Assembly (NCBI GenBank): GCA_035315885.1
Contig: DATFXM010000191.1
Coordinates: 1-18,965 of the forward strand
Source: DATFXM01 sp035315885
Lineage (GTDB): Bacteria > Acidobacteriota > Blastocatellia > UBA7656
Length of the DNA stretch: 18,965 nucleotides
Direction: 5' to 3'
Shown one piece after another: positions 13,531 through 18,965 of the stretch; positions within the stretch are counted from its first letter, which is position 1; each line of letters begins with the position of its first letter. The notes below the pieces were generated by a model. The model was not told the origin of the DNA. It was given only the letters and a program-made list of their open reading frames with translations, and made no database searches. A program made the translations under genes and the position numbers.

Positions 13531-14946
13531 TTAGTTAAGCTGAATGCTCTGGACCATTCGCTGGAACGTGCGCTGGTACGCACCGTAGTCGCTGTCCGGA
13601 GCTACACCGATGAAGTAGAACAGCTCGCCGCTTCGCAGCAATGCCGTGCACACCACAACCGTCTCAGGACGGCCCGTCGTCGCGGATACGTTACTCAAGA
13701 TGATCGACAAGCCGCTGCGTCCCGCAATGTTCTCGTTCTCGTAGCCTCCGCTCTTACGGATGTTTCGATTTCCCTGCGCCAGGCCGTTTAGAAAGGCATC
13801 CGTTGCCTGCCGCAGGTTTCGGCTTTGAGCTTGCGCGACGCCCACCATGGCTCCGTGGGTGAACACGGATTGCCCTCGAACGGAACCGTAGCCGCCTTCA
13901 GGGGCAAAGGTTATTGAGTCGCCTTCGGAGATCTCGCGCCAGTTATCCGGAACCGAGAGTCTGAACAGATTCCCGCCCGAGTAATCGCGCATCCTCCCGG
14001 AGGGAGTTTCGACCCGGCCGGACGGGATATTGTTCCCGCTGTTTGGCCGGCTGTCGTAGTCCGGGCCTCCGCCGGTTCGAGCGTTAGGATCGTGTCGACG
14101 GGTCGTTTTCATCGAGGCGAGCCGCGCCTTCGCCTGATCGAATTCACGCGTGTTGCGAATTGGATCCTTGATCGCGAGAGCTTCTGCTTCTCGGGTGATG
14201 TAATCGTACCGGTTTCCCGGGTTCGGGTGATCACTGAGCCACTGAGGTCCGCCCGAACCGGTTTGGCGCTCGATCGTGCGAAACATGTTTGCGAGGTCTC
14301 GAGGATCGTACCCGGCATTCGCCATTATGTGCGAGCCCAGGATATCAGCCTGCTTCTCGTAGTCGCGGCTGTACCGCAGGAGCACGCTTCCGAGCCCTAG
14401 TTGTGTTCCCTGATAGACCGCAGCGCCCGCTCCGCCTCCGAGAATGCTTCCCAGAATTGCGCCGCCAAGCGCCCATTTCTGATAGCTCTGCTGCTTGGCC
14501 ACCTGCGCGGTACCGTGTCTCAGCGCTACGTGACTGATCTCATGTGCGATCACCCCAGCCATCTCGCCTTCGTTCGCGGCCGCCTCGATCAATCCGCGAT
14601 TCACGAAGGTGAAGCCGCCGGGCAAAGCAAACGCGTTGATGTCTCTGACGTCAACGACCTTGTACGAGTACTGAAATTGGGGGTGCTGAAACTCCGGCGG
14701 AATCGATTCGGCTAGACGCCGTCCCACCTTGGAGACATAGGCTTCAATCTCGGGGTCGTACAGCAGGGGCACCTTTCGTTCGACCTCAGCGGCGGCCTGA
14801 CGGCCAAGTTGTACGTCCTTGTCGGGCGTGTAAGGGTTCTTTGGAGCGCTTACCTTGGTGACTTCCCCCGCAAAGCCCGGGACGGTTACTGCCACAAGCA
14901 TGGCAAACGTAAGTGCGTTGGAAACGAGACTTCGCCTTCTTCGCAT
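13531..14946 (-). CDS. Secreted M48 family zinc metallopeptidase with extra C-terminal domain
   Basis: 471 residues from the ATG at 14944-14946, chosen over an upstream ATG at 14976 because GGAGAGG precedes it and the product then starts with MRRRR and a hydrophobic signal peptide ending PGFAG (about 27). The peptidase domain shows the zinc motif HEISH (H135, E136, H139), the third ligand E197 in YEKQAD, and the SDHPNPGNRYDYI segment (238-250) typical of BepA/YfgC-like envelope proteases. A Gly/Ala-rich hydrophobic stretch at 160-190 may contact membrane. From about 330 onward a second domain follows (LFRLSVPDNWREI, later ENIAGRSGLSIILSN) with no zinc motif and a PsbP/Mog1-like look. The role is presumably outer-membrane protein quality control, by family analogy. 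Confidence 0.92.
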   Translation of the reverse strand: MRRRRSLVSNALTFAMLVAVTVPGFAGEVTKVSAPKNPYTPDKDVQLGRQAAAEVERKVPLLYDPEIEAYVSKVGRRLAESIPPEFQHPQFQYSYKVVDVRDINAFALPGGFTFVNRGLIEAAANEGEMAGVIAHEISHVALRHGTAQVAKQQSYQKWALGGAILGSILGGGAGAAVYQGTQLGLGSVLLRYSRDYEKQADILGSHIMANAGYDPRDLANMFRTIERQTGSGGPQWLSDHPNPGNRYDYITREAEALAIKDPIRNTREFDQAKARLASMKTTRRHDPNARTGGGPDYDSRPNSGNNIPSGRVETPSGRMRDYSGGNLFRLSVPDNWREISEGDSITFAPEGGYGSVRGQSVFTHGAMVGVAQAQSRNLRQATDAFLNGLAQGNRNIRKSGGYENENIAGRSGLSIILSNVSATTGRPETVVVCTALLRSGELFYFIGVAPDSDYGAYQRTFQRMVQSIQLN

Positions 14947-15082
14947 ACAACCTCTCCAAATCATGCGTGCAAACAAGTGGGTACGATTAGGGACTGGCGT
15001 GTCAAATTTATCAGATTCGATAGCGTATTAGAAAGTTGCAAAACCCGAGTCCTAAATCGCTTTAACTTAAAATCCCAACCAT

Positions 15083-15102
15083 ACGACTCGTCCGTGAGTC
15101 GT
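15083..15102. other. Short perfect hairpin in the gap before the M48 gene
   Basis: ACGACTC-gtccgt-GAGTCGT is a 7-bp inverted repeat with a 6-base loop in the 226-bp gap between the GCS2-type gene and the M48 gene. There is no strong T-run on either side, so it could be a weak terminator or an operator. Nothing else convincing is seen in the gap. Confidence 0.4.
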
Positions 15103-15172
15103 GAATAACCTGTCGCCGCACAGTTAACGTGGCCGTTTTGAGGGGCGACGGTCGGGGCCGCCTCGCGAGCAA

Positions 15173-16306
15173 TCACAACGTGGTGCCGCCCGAAGAAATC
15201 GCGTCATGACTGATGGCTTCTGCGGTCTCTGCAATGAGCAGATCTACCACTGATTTCAAATCGTCCGTCTCTTCAAACCTCTTCAACTGCCGGTCGGCGC
15301 TTGTTCCCGTTTCGAGGATCGTGTGTACGTACTCGATTTCCTTACGGCTGTCCAGTTCGTCCACTACGTCGTTAACGAACTCAAGCAGCTCGAGAATCAA
15401 GTCGCGAACCGGGACTTCCTTCTGTTTGCCGAAATCGATGAGCTTGCCGTCGAGTCCCCATCGCACGGCGCGCCACTTATTTTCCTGTATCAACGCTCTC
15501 CGGTACAGTCGAAAACCCATGTTCATTTTATACAGCTTGTACAGTTTTGCGATGATGGCCTGCGTTAGCGCCGCAAGCGCGAGGACCTCGTCTACCTTCG
15601 ACGGAATGTCACAGATCCTGAATTCAAGCGTAGGGAAGTGCGGATGCGGTCTGATGTCCCACCAGATCTTCTTTGGACGGTCAATGCATCCGGTCTTCAT
15701 CAACAAGCCTACGTAGTTCTCGTACTCCGAATACGAGCTGAAGTAGTCGGGAATATCCGTGCGCGGGAACTTCTTGAACACCTCGGAACGATAACTCTTC
15801 AGACCTGTTTTCATACCCAGCCAAAACGGCGAGCTGGTCGAAAGAGCCAGAAGGTGCGGCAGAAAGTAACGAGCCGCGTTCATAAGATGTATCTGTGATT
15901 CCCGGTCGTCGATCCCGATGTGCACGTGCATGCCAAAAATCAGCAGCGACTGCGCAAGGAACTGCATTTCGTTTATCAGGTTGTCGTAGTGCGGATCAGG
16001 GGTGATCTTCTGATCCCGCCAGTGTGAAAACGGATGCGTGGAGGCGGCGACAATGTGGAGGCCCTTCGACGCGGCGAGATTGTTGACGGTCCTGCGCAGC
16101 TTGATCAGGTCGGCGCGAGCCTCTTTTATCGATGAGCAGATCCCGGTGCCCACCTCGATCATCGACTGATGCATTTCGGGTTTTACCTGCTCACCCAGGA
16201 TCATCCGGCCCTCTTCGATCATTTCAGTGATGTGCGAGCGCAGCTCGCGCGTCTGAGGGTCGATGATCTGAAACTCTTCTTCGATTCCCAATGTGAAATC
16301 TGCCAT
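15173..16306 (-). CDS. GCS2-type carboxylate-amine ligase (glutamate-cysteine ligase-like, YbdK family)
   Basis: 377 residues, typical for the YbdK/GCS2 group. GGGAGG lies 5 bases before the ATG. Motifs in order: GIEEEFQIID (7-16) with acidic metal ligands, EVGTGICSS (51-59), MHVHIGID (126-133), RPHPHFPTLEFRICD (219-233) and ENKWRAVRWGLDG (275-287). The family ligates an amine to a carboxylate through an acyl phosphate; YbdK has only weak glutamate-cysteine ligase activity, so the true substrate is often unknown. Here it is the third gene in a run of three ligases, 117 bp after the preceding stop, with a palindromic repeat element in that gap. A gshA-like role followed by a glutathione-synthetase-like step is possible, but the extra ATP-grasp gene points to another product. 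Confidence 0.9.
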   Translation of the reverse strand: MADFTLGIEEEFQIIDPQTRELRSHITEMIEEGRMILGEQVKPEMHQSMIEVGTGICSSIKEARADLIKLRRTVNNLAASKGLHIVAASTHPFSHWRDQKITPDPHYDNLINEMQFLAQSLLIFGMHVHIGIDDRESQIHLMNAARYFLPHLLALSTSSPFWLGMKTGLKSYRSEVFKKFPRTDIPDYFSSYSEYENYVGLLMKTGCIDRPKKIWWDIRPHPHFPTLEFRICDIPSKVDEVLALAALTQAIIAKLYKLYKMNMGFRLYRRALIQENKWRAVRWGLDGKLIDFGKQKEVPVRDLILELLEFVNDVVDELDSRKEIEYVHTILETGTSADRQLKRFEETDDLKSVVDLLIAETAEAISHDAISSGGTTL

Positions 16307-16320
16307 TGAGACCTCCCGCC

Positions 16321-16425
16321 AGGAAGTGCTGAGTCCTGAGGCTGAGTCCTGAGTGCTGAGTGCTGAGTTCGAAATCGGAATGCCGAATACGGTCCGGACT
16401 CAGCACTCGGTACTCAGCACTTCCT
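16321..16425. repeat. Palindromic heptamer-repeat element between ligase genes
   Basis: The 105-bp element has perfect 14-bp inverted ends, AGGAAGTGCTGAGT (16321-16334) and ACTCAGCACTTCCT (16412-16425). The left arm is made of TGAGTCC, TGAGTGC and TGAGTTC units, with one six-base unit. The right arm holds ACTCAGC, ACTCGGT, ACTCAGC and ACTTCCT. The centre includes TCGGAATGCCGA. The right end overlaps two bases of the upstream ligase stop codon (CTA at 16424-16426). There is no reading frame inside and no clear target duplication. Confidence 0.85.
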
Positions 16426-17767
16426 AGTCAACTATCATCGTCGGCACCATGCCTGCTCCGGACGTCACGTTAGCAAGCGACGAACCCGACAGCCGTGTGA
16501 ACGCTCCCCGGACCCGCCCGAAAAACAACAGCGGATCCAGGTCCACCAACTGCTCAACCATGCTCACAATTCCGCTCGACTGATCCACGTACGGGAACGT
16601 CTCACGCGCGGTAGCTACTCTACTCTGCACCAGGTAATCCGCCTTGAGTGCGTTGCCTATCGCCTGATCCCACTCAGCTTCATTGCACTCCCAACCAATG
16701 TAGATCCCGTGACCGCCGTAGTCGTCGTTTGGCTTGAGGACCAGGTTCTGTCGATTGCTTCTGATGAACTCGAGTAAGTCGACCGTCTTTTCGTCGAACA
16801 CCGTTATAACCGGCTCAACTCGCCGGGTCCAGGGAATCGACGAAGAGATCGCCTCGCGCTCGCCATGAGTGAACAAGTGCCGATGCCGCTCGTCTGTGAG
16901 CACGCCAAAGAGCATCTTCTTGTGAACGTACTTTGTTCGAAACGAATTCACGAAAACCGCAGCCCGCGTCTTGTAAGCTTGCACAAAAGCCGTGCACTCA
17001 TCGATCTTTTCCAACAGCTCGGTAGTCAAAACGCGGCGATAGACCATGTCGATCCTGAACTCGCCGTGGTGGAGCTTGCCCTCGCGAATCTCAAGCTCCC
17101 GTGGGTCAGCAATGGTAGCCGGGTAGTCGCGAGCCTCGAAGTACTCCTTGAACAGCTCAAACTCTCGCTGCGTCGGTTGACCTTTGAAATCTACGATGGC
17201 GATTCTCGGCCGCTCCCCTTGACCTCGAATGCGGCCGTAAACCGTGAGCAGGGCAGCCAGCATGTCACCCCGGCAGTACATCGGCCGAACAGGGCGCCGT
17301 TTGGCGAATTCGCGCATCAGCGGCATCTCTAGAAAAATCTCGGCGGCTACATCCTGGTACGCGATGCCTGCAGGGCATTCGGCGTTCAGCTCTACAAACT
17401 GGTAGTCGGAGTCGGTGAGAAACGAGTCCAGGCGTGAGGTGACCGAGATCTCGGGATAACCGGGATCTACGGCAGTGAGAATGCGCTCGCCTTCGGTCAG
17501 GCGAATCTGGCTCTGAATAAGCTCATCGTCGGGCAGCGCCTGACCCACCTTCTCGATCGCGCTCCAGACTGTCTCGCAGGTCTTTGTGATCCGACGCCAT
17601 TCCTCGCTGGTGACAAAGTGAGGACGGAGGTAAGGCGAAAGCATCCGCCCACCAAAGACGAAACGAACTTTGTCCAGACGCTCTATCAGGTATGTTCGCG
17701 ACTCGGCTACTAATGCCGGATGGAGTTCGAGGAGCCTGTTGTACTCATACGCTGCCTGACCCGGCAT
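16424..17767 (-). CDS. ATP-grasp ligase, glutathionylspermidine-synthase-like (possibly circularly permuted)
   Basis: 447 residues. Its ATG follows the stop of the upstream ligase gene with no base between (TAA then ATG), a strong sign of translational coupling. ATP-grasp-like elements: FVELNAECPAGIAY (124-137), RIAIVDF (188-194), VYRRV (242-246), NSFRTKYVHKKMLFG (274-288), LVLKPNDDYGGHGIYIG (342-358) with the nucleotide-binding Lys K345 and Gly-rich loop, and C-terminal GRVRGAFTRLSG plus NVTSGAG (433-439). The layout resembles glutathionylspermidine synthase and circularly permuted ATP-grasp proteins, which join a carboxylate to an amine via acyl phosphate. There is no signal peptide or CHAP amidase domain, so this is a synthetase only. 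The fold is fairly sure; the substrate is unknown. Confidence 0.8.
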   Translation of the reverse strand: MPGQAAYEYNRLLELHPALVAESRTYLIERLDKVRFVFGGRMLSPYLRPHFVTSEEWRRITKTCETVWSAIEKVGQALPDDELIQSQIRLTEGERILTAVDPGYPEISVTSRLDSFLTDSDYQFVELNAECPAGIAYQDVAAEIFLEMPLMREFAKRRPVRPMYCRGDMLAALLTVYGRIRGQGERPRIAIVDFKGQPTQREFELFKEYFEARDYPATIADPRELEIREGKLHHGEFRIDMVYRRVLTTELLEKIDECTAFVQAYKTRAAVFVNSFRTKYVHKKMLFGVLTDERHRHLFTHGEREAISSSIPWTRRVEPVITVFDEKTVDLLEFIRSNRQNLVLKPNDDYGGHGIYIGWECNEAEWDQAIGNALKADYLVQSRVATARETFPYVDQSSGIVSMVEQLVDLDPLLFFGRVRGAFTRLSGSSLANVTSGAGMVPTMIVD

Positions 17768-18733
17768 TTACGCCTCACTCATTCCAACCGGCTCGCTCGC
17801 GCCGGCGCGCTTGATCTGACTGTTGAGTAGTTCGATCCACCGGTGCCTGTTGAGCGTCGGTTCACCGTGAAGCGCGGTTTCGATCGCGAGATCGGCAACC
17901 TTCTCCACCATCCATTTGAAATACACCGAGCCTACCGACCACCAGTCTGCATCCGGCGCGGGATTCATGTAGTCGATGGCGTACGGGATGTCGCCGACGA
18001 TCGCGAACTCAACAGTATTGATGTCGTAGCCCAACGCTTCATTTATCAATATGGTTTCGCGCTTTACCCGTTCGTCCATTTCGGGACTCAGGTAGTCGTC
18101 GACGACGAGGTAGCGTTGAAAGATCGGGTCGTAAGGCATCGGGCAGACATCTTTTTTACCGATGCAATACGACCTGACGTAGTGGTCGAACGGGATGTAT
18201 TCCTGAAGCACCATGCAATCGGTTCCGCTGACATCGTACTTATGCATCAACTCGCCGAAATTGTTGACGCGGGAAACTCCGCGCCAGCCGCCGCCGTCAT
18301 AGGGTTTGATGAATGCCGGGAAACCGACGTACTCAATGATGGCGTCCCAGTCGAGCGGGTACTCGAGATTGCGAAGAGATTCGTTTACTACGCCATCCTT
18401 GTACTCTTTTTGCGGGAGCAGCACCGTTCTTGGGATTTTGATTCCCAGGTAAGTCGCCAGGGAGTAGTTGAAGAACTTGTCATCCGCAGTCCACCAGAAC
18501 GGGTTGTTGATCACCTTTGCACCCGACAAGACGGCAGTTTTGAGGAATGACCTGTAAAACGGGACCTCGTGCGATATGCGGTCGATGATAACGTCGTACG
18601 CGCATGGATCGGCCATCTTGACTCCGCCGATCCTGACGTATTCCGCCATCACACCTTTGTGTCGGCCGTTTATTTCATTGATTAGCATTTGTGGGAAGGT
18701 GGCTTCCCTGCCTACGAGTATTCCTACTCTCAT
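17768..18733 (-). CDS. ATP-grasp ligase, RimK/glutathione-synthetase-like
   Basis: 321 residues, apparently the first gene of the ligase operon, with AAGGA 7 bases before the ATG. Pre-ATP-grasp domain: MRVGILVGREATFPQML and YDVIIDRIS (46-54), then VINNPFWWTADDKFFNY (74-90), reminiscent of RimK and glutathione synthetase. ATP-grasp domain: FPAFIKPYDGGGWRGV (138-153) with K143 and a Gly-rich loop, LQEYIP (176-181), VEFAIVG (241-247) with probable Mg ligand E242, and IDYMNPAPDADWW (253-265) with N257. The family ligates amino acids or amines to an activated carboxylate. The next ligase gene begins immediately after its stop. Substrate unknown; an amino-acid or peptide acceptor is likely. Confidence 0.85.
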   Translation of the reverse strand: MRVGILVGREATFPQMLINEINGRHKGVMAEYVRIGGVKMADPCAYDVIIDRISHEVPFYRSFLKTAVLSGAKVINNPFWWTADDKFFNYSLATYLGIKIPRTVLLPQKEYKDGVVNESLRNLEYPLDWDAIIEYVGFPAFIKPYDGGGWRGVSRVNNFGELMHKYDVSGTDCMVLQEYIPFDHYVRSYCIGKKDVCPMPYDPIFQRYLVVDDYLSPEMDERVKRETILINEALGYDINTVEFAIVGDIPYAIDYMNPAPDADWWSVGSVYFKWMVEKVADLAIETALHGEPTLNRHRWIELLNSQIKRAGASEPVGMSEA

Positions 18734-18744
18734 GTCCTGTCCTT

Positions 18745-18782
18745 AGGAAGTTCTGAGTATTGAGTCTTTGAGTACTGAGTAT
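18745..18782. repeat. 7-bp tandem repeat, TGAGTAT type, upstream of the ligase operon
   Basis: AGGAAGT at the outer end is followed by TGAGTAT, TGAGTCT, TGAGTAC and TGAGTAT, with a one-base slip. The boundary AGGAAGT is shared with the element at 16321. It lies between the ligase operon start codon and whatever is upstream, so it would fall in the promoter or leader. Confidence 0.75.
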
Positions 18783-18879
18783 CGAAGACCGAAACCGAGT
18801 ACTGGCGTCCGGCTGTCGAATCGCATATTTCTCGTGGCGATTCTATAGCACCGCTTCTCAGGCTTGCAACGCAGCAAGC

Positions 18880-18949
18880 GGTTTCGGGTTTAGGGTAAGA
18901 ACGAACCCTAAACCCGAAACCCTCCTACCCGAAATCCTCCTTGCCCTCC
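18880..18949. repeat. Perfect 17-bp hairpin followed by 7-bp repeats, ACCCGAA type
   Basis: GGTTTCGGGTTTAGGGT (18880-18896) and its exact complement (18905-18921) flank the loop AAGAACGA. Heptamers continue after the loop: ACCCTAA, ACCCGAA, ACCCTCC, TACCCGA, AATCCTC. No T-run follows on either strand, so it is a repeat element rather than an obvious terminator. No gene is seen from 18734 to the window end. Confidence 0.8.
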
Positions 18950-18965
18950 TGATTCTCAAGCAATT

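Noticed and set aside
14977..15005. Promoter of the M48 gene from TTGACA on the minus strand (15005-15000)
   Set aside because: No acceptable -10 element lies 16-18 bases downstream; TACCCA is a poor match.
16321..16425. Insertion sequence
   Set aside because: It has inverted ends but no transposase frame and no visible target duplication; a small palindromic repeat is the most that can be said.
17843..18550. 235-residue open frame opposite the first ATP-grasp gene
   Set aside because: It is antisense to a gene with clear ATP-grasp motifs, shows no motif of its own and has unnatural composition. It is a shadow of codon bias.
18880..18921. Telomere-type TTTAGGG repeat
   Set aside because: The word occurs only once per arm inside a hairpin of a mixed heptamer family; there is no long tandem TTTAGGG run, and the rest of the window is plainly bacterial.

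Overview
The window looks like a chromosomal stretch of a free-living, probably Gram-negative bacterium of moderate to slightly high GC. Acidobacteriota, perhaps Blastocatellia, is my best guess. It rests on the style of the secreted VWFA protein, the M48 peptidase with an extra C-terminal domain, and the N-succinylamino-acid-racemase plus GNAT pair. This is inference from family recall, with no rRNA or marker gene in view. I see no tRNA, rRNA, CRISPR array, transposase or phage gene.

Layout. 1-899 (+) is the 3' part of an HtrA-like protease with two PDZ domains. 1016-3800 (-) is a likely operon read GNAT acyltransferase, then enolase-superfamily racemase/OSBS (TAATG overlap), then FabG. A divergent promoter region (3801-4052) separates it from a (+) cassette at 4053-8259: an FHA/DUF3662-like protein, a short class B penicillin-binding protein and a SEDS (RodA/FtsW) glycosyltransferase. 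That set recalls the actinobacterial fhaA-rodA-pbpA locus, but no Ser/Thr kinase or phosphatase gene lies in the window. A structured, terminator-ended stretch follows (8290-8463). Next come a secreted VWFA protein (-), a second divergent intergenic region (9470-9830), an acyl-CoA carboxylase beta subunit (+), an unrecognised 205-aa protein (-), a lipoprotein di-haem cytochrome c peroxidase (+) and a secreted M48 metallopeptidase (-).

15173-18733 (-) is the most intriguing part. A RimK/glutathione-synthetase-like ATP-grasp enzyme, a glutathionylspermidine-synthase-like ATP-grasp enzyme and a GCS2-type carboxylate-amine ligase follow one another on one strand, the first two with no base between stop and start. 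Three successive amide-bond-forming ligases suggest synthesis of a small peptide-like or polyamine-conjugate metabolite whose identity cannot be read from the sequence.

The non-coding DNA is patterned. Intergenic gaps carry imperfect 7-bp tandem repeats (ACTCAGA/TGAGTGC and GGTTTCT/ACCCGAA types), often bounded by AGGAAGT/ACTTCCT and sometimes touching stop codons. Both divergent promoter regions near 3.9 kb and 9.65 kb carry back-to-back inverted tracts of period-8 repeats fitting NNNNTCNC, each reading as pyrimidine-rich on the coding strand of the gene it precedes.
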